Positions 43,636 through 53,358 are shown, counted from the first letter of the stretch. The stretch: 64,000 bases of DNA from Anthocerotibacter panamensis C109 (GCF_018389385.1 NZ_CP062698.1:2235501-2299500), one strand, 5' to 3'. Translations and numbers: made by a program. Notes: generated from the letters alone by a model not told the origin.

Positions 43636-44235
43636 ATGTTCGACAAGTTTTTCAAAAAAACGGAGCCACAGCGCGGCAACCGCATCCCGCCGGGGCAACA
43701 CCTCACCAATGGCTTCCCGGTCATGACCTACGGCAGCACGCCGCGCATCGACCTCCAATCCTGGCGCTTGCGGGTTTGGGGGCTTGCTGCGGAAAAAGAA
43801 TTTACCTTCCAGGACTTCTTAGCTATGCCTCAGGTGAATCTGACGGCGGATTTTCATTGCGTCACCCGTTGGTCCAAGCTAGATGTCACTTGGCGCGGGG
43901 TACGAGTGGTAGATTTTCTCCAGCAAATCGACCTCGATCCTCAAGCCCATTACCTCATGGAGCACTGCTATGGGGGCTACACGACCAACATCAGCCTGGA
44001 GGACTTTGCCAAAGAAGAGAATATCTTCGCCCATACCCTCGCTGATGCACCTATTCCTGCTGAACATGGTGGCCCCTTACGTCTAGTAGTCCCCCATCTC
44101 TACGCCTGGAAAAGCGCCAAGTGGCTCAATGGGCTGGAATTTTTGGCGCAAGAAGACCTGGGCTTCTGGGAAGTCAATGGTTACCATCGGCGGGGTGACC
44201 CCTTCGCTGAAGAGCGCTACAGCAGCCTGTCCTAG
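43636..44235 (+). CDS. Sulfite oxidase-fold molybdopterin protein
   Basis: A 199-residue protein with the SUOX molybdenum-cofactor fold. RLRVWGLAAEKEFTFQDFLA leads to the Mo-ligating Cys75 in TADFHCVTRWSKLDVTWRGV. GGYTTNISLEDF, HGGPLRLVVPHLYAWKSAKW and EDLGFWEVNGYHRRGDPFAE follow. It lacks a Tat signal and the dimerisation domain of true sulfite oxidases, as is usual for short cyanobacterial members. The substrate is not known. It ends tail to tail with the next gene, sharing CTAG. Confidence 0.85.
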   Translation: MFDKFFKKTEPQRGNRIPPGQHLTNGFPVMTYGSTPRIDLQSWRLRVWGLAAEKEFTFQDFLAMPQVNLTADFHCVTRWSKLDVTWRGVRVVDFLQQIDLDPQAHYLMEHCYGGYTTNISLEDFAKEENIFAHTLADAPIPAEHGGPLRLVVPHLYAWKSAKWLNGLEFLAQEDLGFWEVNGYHRRGDPFAEERYSSLS

Positions 44236-44870
44236 CTGCTCTGTGCCAACCACGGCAGCAAGAGGTCCCAAACCGTATCCATAGACGCAAGGAGACTGTG
44301 GTCATCGGGCACTAGCGTCAATTGAATATTGGGGCGGTCTTGAGCAAAAGCCACACTATAGGCTGGGGGAACCACCGCATCGTTCAGTCCGTGGACGATC
44401 TGCACTGGGATGGAGTAATTGAACAGGTCTTCGTCGTAGTTTTGGGCGTCCTCAACCATCTTGTAGCCCAAGAGGGCGGTGCACCCATAGGCATAGTGGT
44501 AGACTTCCAACACGCCCGTTTCTCGCCACTGCGCCAGCGTTTGAGGGCCGAGATGCTGAAGCCAGATAGCCATGAATTTAAACGCTGGAGCCATTAAAAA
44601 TAATCGCGCTACCCGTGGGTCAGCTATAGCTGTGAGGACTGCCATCAATCCACCCAAACTCGATCCCAAAAGGGTCACCGGTTCGACCCCACCGCCCAAC
44701 ACTTCCTGGACCCGTGCCAACTGACTGGTAAAAGTCATTGTCCGAAAGTCTGACCCGTTGAGGTCAGGGCACAACAGTGGGATACCTAAAGGCCGAAATT
44801 TTTCCTGGAGATAGCGGGCTTTACTGGAGCTTGGCCCGGAGGCGAGGCCGTGCAGGTATAGATAGCGCAC
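44232..44870 (-). CDS. YqiA-type alpha/beta hydrolase
   Basis: A 212-residue esterase-like hydrolase beginning YLYLHGLASGPSSSKARYLQ, the typical start of the YqiA/YcfP group. The nucleophile elbow is LLGSSLGGLMAV with Ser71, the acid is in VHGLNDAVVPP and the base His in VPDDHSLL near residue 192. The GTG start at 44870 directly precedes the conserved first strand. The substrate is unknown. It is convergent with the SUOX-fold gene with a 4-base overlap at the stops. Confidence 0.83.
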   Translation of the reverse strand: MRYLYLHGLASGPSSSKARYLQEKFRPLGIPLLCPDLNGSDFRTMTFTSQLARVQEVLGGGVEPVTLLGSSLGGLMAVLTAIADPRVARLFLMAPAFKFMAIWLQHLGPQTLAQWRETGVLEVYHYAYGCTALLGYKMVEDAQNYDEDLFNYSIPVQIVHGLNDAVVPPAYSVAFAQDRPNIQLTLVPDDHSLLASMDTVWDLLLPWLAQSS

Positions 44871-45008
44871 TCAAAACCCATGCGACACTAGCCCCATCTT
44901 AGGAAGTCAGTGCTTGGACCTACTAGGATCTCGCTAAGGACTTCCCCCGATTGTCAGCTACTATTTTATTCTTTAGGCTGGGCATGAGCGAAAGCAGGGG
45001 GGAACGCT

Positions 45009-45197
45009 ATGGTAAGGGCGCTGGAAAACCCGGTGACAGATGAATTGTTTGATACGGCTACCGTGGACAAACTAGAGTCGTTTTTGCTGTCCTTGAACGA
45101 GGCGGAACTCACCGCTCTGTTTACGCCGCCCACGGCAGTGGAACTTATCCTAGCTCAGGATGATGCCTGGGAAGCAGATGGGTCTGGAATTCGCTAA
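45009..45197 (+). CDS. Small acidic hypothetical protein, 62 residues
   Basis: Begins MVRALENPVTDELFDTATVD, then a helical region KLESFLLSLNEAELTALF and an acidic end. GGGGGGAAC lies 4 bases before the ATG, and a hairpin follows the stop, so a real transcript is plausible. No family was recognised. Confidence 0.5.
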   Translation: MVRALENPVTDELFDTATVDKLESFLLSLNEAELTALFTPPTAVELILAQDDAWEADGSGIR

Positions 45198-45202
45198 AAA
45201 TT

Positions 45203-45227
45203 ACCCCCGACCCAAAGGCCGGGGGTT
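45203..45227 (+). terminator. GC-rich terminator hairpin
   Basis: ACCCCCGACC-CAAA-GGCCGGGGGT followed by TCTATAAAT, immediately after the small acidic gene. The stem has one mismatch. It could serve both convergent genes. Confidence 0.65.
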
Positions 45228-45250
45228 CTATAAATCTCAGTTAGTATGGC

Positions 45251-45610
45251 TTACTCTTGCACCACTTCCGGGCTTACCGGGAAGAGTTGGTGCTCCAATT
45301 CCATGCGCTGCTCAACGCGCCGCAGGAAATAACCGGTCATCATCGCCGAAGCCAACAAGCCGGCTAAGTTGTCCCGATGCGTGGTGACTTGGACCTCGAA
45401 CTGCTCGCTGGGGAGGCCACCTAACAAACCCTGGACATTCATTGCAATCATCTGCTGCACGTCGGGGGAAATGGTCTGGGCAATCTGTGCAAGGTCTTCC
45501 GGGGCTTGTTGGTAGAGGTAGCGTCGCAGGGTGTTACCGCCCATCCTGACCACCTCGGAGGGGTCTGCGGGCATCCTGCCAAAAGACGCGGGATCAAAGG
45601 GTACAGCCAT
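45251..45610 (-). CDS. DUF760 protein
   Basis: A 119-residue cyanobacterial/plastid family member. The conserved block is SPDVQQMIAMNVQGLLGGLP, then EQFEVQVTTHRDNLAGLLAS, then AMMTGYFLRRVEQRMELE. Function is unknown; plant homologues are chloroplast proteins. Start 45610 is chosen because GAGGTAA precedes that ATG at a good distance, although the frame stays open to 45685. Confidence 0.85.
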   Translation of the reverse strand: MAVPFDPASFGRMPADPSEVVRMGGNTLRRYLYQQAPEDLAQIAQTISPDVQQMIAMNVQGLLGGLPSEQFEVQVTTHRDNLAGLLASAMMTGYFLRRVEQRMELEHQLFPVSPEVVQE

Positions 45611-45698
45611 TCCGAGTTTACCTCGTGACGCGTGTGGATAAAAACGCCCCGGCCCAAGGACTTTACTTGAGTGGGCTCGTGTCAATTCACCTAAGCAT

Positions 45699-46754
45699 AT
45701 GATAACATTTTTTCACAGCAAGCCAATTCTTACGCAAGTGATGTCTAAGACCCTTATGGACCCTGTCGTGAATGGATTGCGGCAGGCGTTGTTGCACTGG
45801 TATAAAGTTGCCCATCGGAGTCTCCCTTGGCGTGAGCGTACGGACCCTTATCGCGTCTGGCTCTCAGAGATCATGCTACAGCAGACACGGGTGGACCAAG
45901 CTCTGCCCTATTTCGAGCGATTTCTCATCGCCTTTCCTAATGTGGCAGCCTTGGCTGGGGCGGATCTCACCGAGGTGCTCCAAGTTTGGGAAGGATTGGG
46001 CTACTACCGCCGTGCCCACAATCTACACCGGGCGGCCCAACAGGTGCACGCTCAGGGTTGGCCTCAAGATTATAAGGGGTGGCGGGCGTTGCCTGGGGTC
46101 GGGGAGTACACCGGGCGAGCACTCGCCGCCATCCTCCTGCAAGAGCCGACCGGGGCAGTCGATGGAAATGTACGCCGGGTCTACAGCCGTCTTTTGGCTC
46201 AAGGGGTCTGGACCGGGCACGAACTTCAGACTGTAGCCGACCAATGGGTAGATCCTGTCCAACCGGGAGACTTCAACCAAGCGCTTATGGATTTGGGTGC
46301 GACTATTTGCCTGCCCCGCCAACCGCGCTGTCTGCTGTGTCCGATTCAGCAATACTGCCAGGGCTTGGCTCAAAACCGTGTAGAAGAATTCCCGGTGCGC
46401 GTCCGTAAGCCTGTGGTACCCCGACGCCGCTTCCTGGTAGTCGTGTCTGGGGAGCCGGGGACAGTGTTGATTCGACAGCGCCCGACCGAGGGCTTGTTAG
46501 GAGGGCTTTGGGAGCTACCCAATCAGGAAGTGGCAGCCCAGATTGTCCTCGGTCGGCCCGTCGGGGGTCTGACCCCCCATAGCCTCCTGTGCACCATTCA
46601 GCACCGCTATACCCACTTCCATTCGACGCTGGAAGTCTATCGAGGGGAGTTGAGTCCCGCACTGTCCGCTACTTGTCTGATGGTCCCTCAGGATAAATTA
46701 CCCGACTATCCGTTTTCTAAAGGCTTCCGCAAGGTCCTGGCCCAATTGAGCTAA
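45699..46754 (+). CDS. mutY: A/G-specific adenine glycosylase
   Basis: Removes adenine mispaired with 8-oxoguanine. The helix-hairpin-helix glycosylase domain carries Glu57 (WLSEIMLQQTRVDQ), LPGVGEYTGRALAAI and Asp155 (AVDGNVRRVYSR). The [4Fe-4S] cluster ligands are Cys204, Cys211, Cys214 and Cys220. The C-terminal NUDIX-like domain (RRRFLVVVSGEPGTVLIRQR, LLGGLWELPN) recognises 8-oxoG. The true start may be ATG 45741 or 45756, since the first 20 residues are not conserved. Confidence 0.93.
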   Translation: MITFFHSKPILTQVMSKTLMDPVVNGLRQALLHWYKVAHRSLPWRERTDPYRVWLSEIMLQQTRVDQALPYFERFLIAFPNVAALAGADLTEVLQVWEGLGYYRRAHNLHRAAQQVHAQGWPQDYKGWRALPGVGEYTGRALAAILLQEPTGAVDGNVRRVYSRLLAQGVWTGHELQTVADQWVDPVQPGDFNQALMDLGATICLPRQPRCLLCPIQQYCQGLAQNRVEEFPVRVRKPVVPRRRFLVVVSGEPGTVLIRQRPTEGLLGGLWELPNQEVAAQIVLGRPVGGLTPHSLLCTIQHRYTHFHSTLEVYRGELSPALSATCLMVPQDKLPDYPFSKGFRKVLAQLS

Positions 46755-46760
46755 CTGTCG

Positions 46761-48347
46761 CTACTGCCTGCGGATGCGTTGCGTGGTGCTTGAGGGAGGC
46801 ATGCTGGGTGGGGGTTGGGTTTTAAAGATGGTGGGTGAGAAGGTAGCTTCGGGGTCAGGGTAGCCCCAGATCCCCATCTCCGGCACATCCAGACCCTGAA
46901 GCTCGGCACTTGCCGGGACACGCAAGGGGGTAAAAAGACCGAGGATTTTGAAGAAGATAAAAGATAACCCAGCGACCACGATCAGGATCGTGAAGCACTC
47001 AGCCAATTGAGCAAAGATTTGGGTAAAATCTCCAGCCACAAAACCCTTAACATTGCCCGTCACCCCGTTAAATCCGTCCCCATACTTGCCATCGGCGAAG
47101 ATCCCGACAGCCACTAAGCCCCACGCTCCATTACAAAAGTGCACGGCGATAGCCCCGCAAGGGTCGTCAATCTTGAGGGTCCGCTCGATAAATAGGCCCG
47201 CATCACAGACCCAGCCCCCCGCCAGAATACCGATGACCGCCGCCGCCCAGGGCTCGACAAACGCGCAGGGGGCGGTAATAGCCACCAGACCCGCCAGGAT
47301 ACCGTTGCAAGTATAGCCCGGATCCGGCTTGCTCTCCCAGATCCACATCCGAAACATGGCCGCAGCCCCGGCAAAGCCCCCCGCAATCATCGTGTTGACG
47401 GCAATGACCGAAATCCGCAGGTCCGTAGCCGCCAAGGTCGAGCCTGAGTTAAAGCCGAACCACCCAAAGAAGAGCAGCACAATCCCCAGGATCACCAGAG
47501 GGAAACTGTGACCAGGAATAGGGTTGACCGTCCCGTCCGGGTTGTACTTACCGATGCGTGGTCCAAGAGCGATGGCTCCGGCGACGCCGACCGCCCCCCC
47601 GACCATATGCACGACGCCCGAACCGGCAAAATCCACCGCTCCATGGCCCAGCCCAAACTTTGTCCCCAGGTCAGAGAGCCAGCCCCCGCCCCAGACCCAA
47701 CAGCCGATGAGCGGGTAGATGAACATACTCACCCACAGACCCATCGCCAGAAATGCTTTCCAGGTGATACGCTCCGCTGTTGCCCCGGTCGGGATCGTCG
47801 CGGCTGTATCCATGAAGACCAGTTGGAACAAAAAGAGCGCGAAGATCGAGACATCATAAAAGTCGCCAGTCAATAAGAAGCCCTTGGTCCCCAGCAGGTC
47901 AAACCCGCCCACAGTGAGCATCCCGTTCAGAATTTGGCTCGTGTCTCCCAGGGTCGGCGTCCCGCCCAATCCCCCGAACATAAACGCGAAGCCACAGAGA
48001 AAATACCCGATAACCCCAACGCAAAAAACCATCATATTCATCATCATGATGTTTGCAGCGTTCTTGGCACGGCAAAAACCCGCCTCGACGATCGCAAACC
48101 CACCCTGCATGACAAAGACCAGAAATCCCGTCATCAGCACCCAGGTCATATTGAGGCCGACCTTAAGATTGGTAATGGCCTTGACCATCTCCGGTCCCTG
48201 CTTCACCTTGGACCAGTCAGAGACCATCCCCTTCCCCCCGGTGGGATCACCGGCAGCATGCGCCGCCCACGCCCACGTCCCCCCGACGACAAAAAGTACG
48301 GTCAACAACCAGACCACTTGCCAGGAACGTTTGGATAATACGCGCAT
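46761..48347 (-). CDS. amtB: Ammonium transporter
   Basis: A 528-residue Amt/MEP channel protein with a signal sequence followed by eleven predicted membrane helices. The family signature DFAGSGVVHMVGGAVGVAGA contains the first pore His, and CGAIAVHFCNGAWGLVAVGI the second. TAATIPTGATAERITWKAF and FGFNSGSTLAATD are also typical. The C-terminal tail after about residue 470 is Pro/Ser-rich and could contact a PII-type regulator. Upstream lies an NtcA-like promoter. No glnB/glnK gene is adjacent. Confidence 0.95.
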   Translation of the reverse strand: MRVLSKRSWQVVWLLTVLFVVGGTWAWAAHAAGDPTGGKGMVSDWSKVKQGPEMVKAITNLKVGLNMTWVLMTGFLVFVMQGGFAIVEAGFCRAKNAANIMMMNMMVFCVGVIGYFLCGFAFMFGGLGGTPTLGDTSQILNGMLTVGGFDLLGTKGFLLTGDFYDVSIFALFLFQLVFMDTAATIPTGATAERITWKAFLAMGLWVSMFIYPLIGCWVWGGGWLSDLGTKFGLGHGAVDFAGSGVVHMVGGAVGVAGAIALGPRIGKYNPDGTVNPIPGHSFPLVILGIVLLFFGWFGFNSGSTLAATDLRISVIAVNTMIAGGFAGAAAMFRMWIWESKPDPGYTCNGILAGLVAITAPCAFVEPWAAAVIGILAGGWVCDAGLFIERTLKIDDPCGAIAVHFCNGAWGLVAVGIFADGKYGDGFNGVTGNVKGFVAGDFTQIFAQLAECFTILIVVAGLSFIFFKILGLFTPLRVPASAELQGLDVPEMGIWGYPDPEATFSPTIFKTQPPPSMPPSSTTQRIRRQ

Positions 48348-48380
48348 AAAGTTCCTCTGCTGTGACAGTCATAGTGCACT

Positions 48381-48423
48381 CTATATAAAACCTGTGTGCA
48401 AGGCAATCAGTAGCCAACGTAAC
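48381..48423 (-). promoter_or_regulatory. NtcA-type promoter of amtB
   Basis: On the minus strand GTT-N8-TAC (48423 to 48410) differs by one base from the NtcA consensus GTA-N8-TAC. It is followed after 22 bases by TATATA, the spacing of nitrogen-activated cyanobacterial promoters. The amtB start codon lies about 34 bases downstream of the -10 element. Confidence 0.6.
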
Positions 48424-48762
48424 AATTTGTGTCTACTTCACAGAAACTTCATAGAAGTGTGGTGCCGAGACGTTGTCTTTGCTCTGTGTGTCACGGCAGA
48501 CCAGAAATTATCTGAAGCACAAAGGCGTTGGAAAGAGGGTAAATGGTTGCCAGGAGTAGCAACCTCTGGCTAGAGGAGCAGGCAGTAGACTATCCGGCGA
48601 TGTTGACGATAGGGGTCTTCGTACTCTAGCTATAGTTTGCAGATAGGTCCTAATTTTTCTGGAGGTATTTAGCGGTGTGAACAGGGGAATAAGTTTCTTT
48701 ATATTACCTTTTACCCCCTATACTGAGGTCTGTACGTGGGAGTGCACCAAAGGAGCACGGGC
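48424..48762. other. Divergent control region between amtB and the alkane operon
   Basis: About 340 bases. A TTGACG (near 48604) and a CTATAGT (near 48630) could form a promoter for ado, but their spacing is longer than usual. No other gene was recognised, although short frames exist. AAGGAG at about 48750 is the ado ribosome-binding site. Confidence 0.4.
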
Positions 48763-49443
48763 ATGGAGGCCAGCTTGGATTACCAGAGTAGCATCTATAA
48801 AGACTCCTACAGTCGCATCAATGGACTGGTGATCGAAGGGGAGCAGCAAGCCGTTCAGAATTACGAACGATTGGCAGAACTCATCCCAGACGAAGCGGAG
48901 AATTTAAAGAAGCTGGCTGCCATGGAAAGCCGCCACATGAAGGGCTTTATAGCCTGTGGGCGCAACCTCCAAGTCCAACCGGATATGGCCTTTGCCAAAC
49001 AATTCTTCCAGACCTTGGAAGATAATTTCCGCGAGGCTGCCAACAGTGGAGACTTGGCTGCCTGTCTGGTCATTCAATCACTGATCATCGAATGCTTTGC
49101 CATCGCAGCCTATAACATTTATATTCCTGTAGCTGATGCATTCGCTCGCAAGATTACTGAGAACGTGGTCAAAGACGAATACCAACACCTCAATTTCGGT
49201 GAGGTTTATCTTCAGCGCCATTTCAGCGCTCTTAAGACGGGCGTCGAGATAGCCACCGCCCGGAACCTCCCGGTAGTGTGGCGGATGCTTAACGCCGTGA
49301 CCGAGGATGCCCGAGTCCTAGGGATGGAGCGCGAAGCGATTATCGAGGATTTCATGATTGGGTACGGTGGGGCATTGAATGAAATCGGCTTCAATACCCG
49401 CGAGATCATGAAGCTGTCCTCCTACGGTCTGCGGAGCGCCTAA
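48763..49443 (+). CDS. ado: Aldehyde-deformylating oxygenase
   Basis: A di-iron ferritin-like enzyme that converts fatty aldehydes to alkanes, a cyanobacterial speciality; the products sit in photosynthetic membranes. The metal-binding E-x-x-H motifs are [11 protein letters not shown] and [14 protein letters not shown], with further Glu ligands in [16 protein letters not shown] and [13 protein letters not shown]. At 226 residues it is of normal length. ATG 48763 is selected over an upstream GTG (48736) because AGGAG lies 7 bases before it. aar follows after 6 bases in the same operon. Confidence 0.95.
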   Translation: MEASLDYQSSIYKDSYSRINGLVIEGEQQAVQNYERLAELIPDEAENLKKLAAMESRHMKGFIACGRNLQVQPDMAFAKQFFQTLEDNFREAANSGDLAACLVIQSLIIECFAIAAYNIYIPVADAFARKITENVVKDEYQHLNFGEVYLQRHFSALKTGVEIATARNLPVVWRMLNAVTEDARVLGMEREAIIEDFMIGYGGALNEIGFNTREIMKLSSYGLRSA

Positions 49444-49449
49444 AACCAG

Positions 49450-50475
49450 ATGTTCGGTCTCATTGGACATCTTACGGATCTGGCCCATGCGCAGCAGGTG
49501 GCCCACAAACTTGGGTATGACGAGTATGCCAGTCAGGGCCTGGAGTTTTGGTGCATGGCTCCCCCGCAGGCAGTGGATGAATTCACGATTAAAAGTGCAA
49601 CCGGGCAGGTCATTGAGGGGACCTATATCGAGTCCTGTTTCCTGCCGGAGATGTTGAGTGGCGGAAAATTCAAAACCGCGACGCGCAAAATCCTCAACGC
49701 CATGGCCCACGCCCAAAAACACGCTCTGGATATCACAGCTTTGGGGGGGTTTTCCTCTATTATTTTTGAGAACTTCAACCTCGATAAAATCATGAACGTG
49801 CGGGATGTCACGCTGCACCTCGAGCGCTTCACTACGGGCAACACCCACACCGCCTATGTTCTTTGCAAGCAGGTGACCGAGGGCGCACAGACTTTGGGGC
49901 TAAGCCTAAAGCAAGCGACCGTGGCGGTGGTAGGGGCGACGGGAGACATCGGTAGCGCGGTGTGCCATTGGTTGGTACATCGAGCAGGCGTAGAGCACCT
50001 GTTGTTGGTAGCCCGCAATCAAGAAAGGCTCTTGGGCTTGCGTGAACGGCTCGGACTTGGGCAGATGCTTTCCGTAGAGCAGGCACTTCCACTGGCGGAC
50101 ATTGTGGTTTGGGTAGCCGCACTAGGACAAGCCATGACCATCAATCCTGCGGTACTCAAGGATCCCTGCCTGCTCATCGATGGGGGCTATCCCAAAAATC
50201 TCCAAACAGCGGTGCAGGGCAAGGGCGTCTATGTCCTGGAGGGGGGAATTGTCGAGCATGTCCTGGATATCGATTGGACGATCAAAGACTTTTTCAAGAT
50301 CGCCAACCCCACCCGGCGTCTGTTTGCCTGCTTTGCAGAGTCGATGCTTTTAGAATTTGAAGGTCTGCACACCAACTTCTCCTGGGGCCGCAACTACATC
50401 ACCCTCGATAAGATGGACCTGATTGGGGAACTCTCCCGCAAACACGGGTTCACCCCACTGCGCCTCGATTCCTAA
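49450..50475 (+). CDS. aar: Long-chain acyl-ACP reductase
   Basis: A 341-residue NADPH-dependent enzyme that supplies fatty aldehyde to ADO. It starts [20 protein letters not shown] as in all cyanobacterial AARs. The Rossmann motif is [20 protein letters not shown] (about 156-175) and the catalytic Cys is in [10 protein letters not shown]. It forms the ado-aar operon, with the two start/stop codons separated by 6 bases. Confidence 0.95.
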   Translation: MFGLIGHLTDLAHAQQVAHKLGYDEYASQGLEFWCMAPPQAVDEFTIKSATGQVIEGTYIESCFLPEMLSGGKFKTATRKILNAMAHAQKHALDITALGGFSSIIFENFNLDKIMNVRDVTLHLERFTTGNTHTAYVLCKQVTEGAQTLGLSLKQATVAVVGATGDIGSAVCHWLVHRAGVEHLLLVARNQERLLGLRERLGLGQMLSVEQALPLADIVVWVAALGQAMTINPAVLKDPCLLIDGGYPKNLQTAVQGKGVYVLEGGIVEHVLDIDWTIKDFFKIANPTRRLFACFAESMLLEFEGLHTNFSWGRNYITLDKMDLIGELSRKHGFTPLRLDS

Positions 50476-50550
50476 ACCTTGCAGATGCCTATAGCCCAAA
50501 AATGCCTGGAAGACACGCGTCCTCCAGGCATCTGTTTATCACAACGTTGC

Positions 50551-53358
50551 TTAGGGAGGGGGCAGGGGTGCGTTGACTGCCGCTTGAGCGTTGATAAAGC
50601 CAAAGCCATCCAGCAAAGAGTAGCCCGCACCAATTCGGTTGACGAAGACGCCTGAGAAAGGTGTGCCCCCGGTGAGCGTCCCGGTGACCGTAGCCCCGCC
50701 TGGAACAATGGTCCCCTCAGGAATCAGGACCCCTGCGCCCAAGAGGTCTGCTGAACCCCCGTTCGTCGTCGTTCCGGTGGGGGGGCTAAAGGCTGACCTT
50801 TGCTCATCGCGGTCAATACCGAAGTTAAACGACTTGCCGCCCGTAAATGCCCCAGGGGTGATGCTGAGGTTGAGCACAAAGAACTGGTTGGTCACCGAGG
50901 GGGCGGGTGCTTGGTTGGCAAAGCTGGCTGTAATGTTGGACGCTGTCAGACCCGTAAGGGGGCCAAGAGTAAACGGGAAAGCAGCGGCACTGGTTGTGCG
51001 CACATCAAAGACTAAACCGGGTGTACTTCCCGTGATGACATTGCCGCCGGTGGTATTGCCGCCTTGAGCGCCGAGGCTGAGGCTCTGTAGACTCCCAGAG
51101 CCGGTGACTGAGACCCTGAGGGCGTTGACATCGTTCTGGCCGGTCGTACTGTTGTCTGCGCTAGCGCTGAGCGTGATTTTTGTCCCCGCTGCGCTGACCG
51201 AGGCCCTAGCAAAATAGGGGTCTAAGTCGTGAGGGAAGGCGCTCCGCTGTAGAACCGTCCGCATTTGCGTCGGCGTGACCGAACCCGTTCCCCCATTGGC
51301 TTGGAGCACCAGAGCGGCAATGGCAGCAGCATGGGGTGCAGCGGCACTGGTACCGAAGAAGTTGGGGAAGGTGTCCGTATCCCGCGAGGTGTCCGCAGTA
51401 AAAAAGGTGGTATTGGCCCCGTCCATCGCCGCAACGTCCGGCTTGAGACGAACTTCTGGGGTGGCAAGACGGTTGTTGTTGGCGTCAAAATACATAGTCA
51501 CCGGACCTGTCGAGGTAAAGTCCTCGGGAATAAAGGGCCGGAAGGGGCTATAGGCGGCTACGCCGTTGGCGCCGTTGGCTGAATTATGTCCGAAGGTCAC
51601 CGGAGTGCTGTAGGAGAAGTACTCCTGAGGGCTTCCCGAGGTAAACCAGACATAGCGGATCTTGCTGGCAGGCGTAGGCACAGGAGCGGGCGTATTGGCG
51701 CGAGCGATAACCAGCTGAATGGTACGGGTGCCGGTGACGCGGACCCCCCGCAACTCGATAGGCCGGTTGTTGGCGAGATTATTATCCGCTTGCGCGAACA
51801 TAAAATTCCCGGCAGCATCAAAGAATAGCAAGTTGAAATCACTCGTGATGCGTGGCGTTGCTGTGGCCTCCTGTCCCGTGAGCACAAAGTCCCCCGTTGC
51901 TCCCAGAAAGCCCCCGACCACTATGGTGTACGTTCCGGTAGTCGGTAACAAGGAGAAGAGGGTCTCAGGATTGGTGCCATTATCTGCAAAAGCAATCTGT
52001 CTTCCGCTGGGATCGAGCAGGGTCAGGGTCAGATCCGGGTTACCATTGCCGTTGGTCGTGTCGGTATCCGTGAAGAACGATACCCCTTGTCCTGCCGTCC
52101 CGCTAAAAGTAAAGGAGGCTGTGGGCGCGGTGGTCGTCAGCGTGCCGTTGGTGGATAGGAACGTTGCCCCTAGAACGGGAGGCGTTGCATCAAAAGGGTC
52201 ATCCCACTGGAACGTGATTGTCCCGCTAGTCGTGATCGAGATATTTTGGGCAATATCAACGCCAGCCCCAGGGTCAAAATCGTGGAACCCCCCAGCATAA
52301 AGCGCAGGGTCCACACCCGCCAAATTGATATTGGTGCCGGCTGTCGCCCCTGCTACCGGGACGAGGCGGAAATCGGAAAAGTAAGCCATAGTCGGAGGTC
52401 GATTGCCTGCCGAAGAGAAGTAGGGTACTTTCTTGCCGGGGAAGCTGACGCCATTGGCCACGTCGTCCACCGCTTGAGCGACGATGCCATCCGAGAAAAA
52501 CGGCTCATCAAAATAGATGATATCGTCTACGATGACGTCGGCATTGCAAGCCTGAGCGGGGTCAGCCAAAGCGCGAATGAAATTGCCGAAGGTCACCTCC
52601 CCGAGGTTGGCAGTAGCAAAACAGAGCTTGGCTTTGGGGGCCAAGTCATGGACAATTTGGAGCATGGCTCGCCCCTCATCAGCCCCACCCACAAAATCCT
52701 GAAGAACAACTACCGGCTGGGTGTTCCCGAGCGGATTGCCGACTCCGGGTAGGTCTCCTGTACCAATATCTGTAGCAGCAGAGATCGGACCGCCTGTGGT
52801 GTTATAGCTATCAGAGAGGGCTGCTACGGTAATTCCTGCTCCATCTATTCCAGGGATCTGGTCTACCCTGTGCTGGACTACGCCTTGACTGGTGGTTGCC
52901 CCTACGTCATTGACGGGTTTGGGAACCATGACCACCGAGTTCACGCCCTTCGTACGAGCCAAGTCGGCGATTTTGTTGAGCGGGACAAAAGCTTCAATCA
53001 CCCCTGCACGGTAGCGGTCGCTCTCAGCAGTGACAGTCATATTGCCGAGTACTTGCATAGACTCCTTGACTTGGGCGATGGAGACCCGACCATCCATAAA
53101 AATGTTGACCAAAATGCGGCCCCGATTATCCGTAATTGCCAGAGCTCTGTCATCGGGGACAATCGCACCCGTTGTTTTGAGCGAAGAGGGATTGTAAAAG
53201 CCCTGAACCAGATTATACAAACCATTTCCCAGGTTCTGCGGCAAACCGGGTTTGGCTGGAGTCGGAGCTGCTAAGAGACTAACACCGAGACTAAGGGCAA
53301 GGAGTGTAGACGAAATCTTGACAAATCGGGGGCGAGACCCGAGGGGGACATGCTTCAT
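50551..53358 (-). CDS. Divergent S8/S53-like serine protease with PPC domain
   Basis: A 935-residue exported protein (signal peptide FVKISSTLLALSLGVSLLAA). The protease core has the Asp motif GITVAALSDSYN, the oxyanion-hole stretch VPYFSSAGN and the Ser motif GTSAAAPHAAAIAALVLQ. The usual HGTHVAG histidine is replaced by ADEGRAMLQIVHDLAP, suggesting a Glu-type (sedolisin-like) mechanism. A pre-peptidase C-terminal (PPC) domain is inserted in the middle (ASFTFSGTAGQGVSFF to GTYTIVVGG), before the catalytic Ser. The last 200 residues are beta-rich and Gly/Thr-rich. The substrate is unknown. Confidence 0.8.
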   Translation of the reverse strand: MKHVPLGSRPRFVKISSTLLALSLGVSLLAAPTPAKPGLPQNLGNGLYNLVQGFYNPSSLKTTGAIVPDDRALAITDNRGRILVNIFMDGRVSIAQVKESMQVLGNMTVTAESDRYRAGVIEAFVPLNKIADLARTKGVNSVVMVPKPVNDVGATTSQGVVQHRVDQIPGIDGAGITVAALSDSYNTTGGPISAATDIGTGDLPGVGNPLGNTQPVVVLQDFVGGADEGRAMLQIVHDLAPKAKLCFATANLGEVTFGNFIRALADPAQACNADVIVDDIIYFDEPFFSDGIVAQAVDDVANGVSFPGKKVPYFSSAGNRPPTMAYFSDFRLVPVAGATAGTNINLAGVDPALYAGGFHDFDPGAGVDIAQNISITTSGTITFQWDDPFDATPPVLGATFLSTNGTLTTTAPTASFTFSGTAGQGVSFFTDTDTTNGNGNPDLTLTLLDPSGRQIAFADNGTNPETLFSLLPTTGTYTIVVGGFLGATGDFVLTGQEATATPRITSDFNLLFFDAAGNFMFAQADNNLANNRPIELRGVRVTGTRTIQLVIARANTPAPVPTPASKIRYVWFTSGSPQEYFSYSTPVTFGHNSANGANGVAAYSPFRPFIPEDFTSTGPVTMYFDANNNRLATPEVRLKPDVAAMDGANTTFFTADTSRDTDTFPNFFGTSAAAPHAAAIAALVLQANGGTGSVTPTQMRTVLQRSAFPHDLDPYFARASVSAAGTKITLSASADNSTTGQNDVNALRVSVTGSGSLQSLSLGAQGGNTTGGNVITGSTPGLVFDVRTTSAAAFPFTLGPLTGLTASNITASFANQAPAPSVTNQFFVLNLSITPGAFTGGKSFNFGIDRDEQRSAFSPPTGTTTNGGSADLLGAGVLIPEGTIVPGGATVTGTLTGGTPFSGVFVNRIGAGYSLLDGFGFINAQAAVNAPLPPP

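Noticed and set aside
47508-48573. Plus-strand frames antisense to amtB running into the upstream region
   Set aside because: Pro/Arg/His-rich shadow translation of a membrane protein gene; stops being plausible outside amtB.
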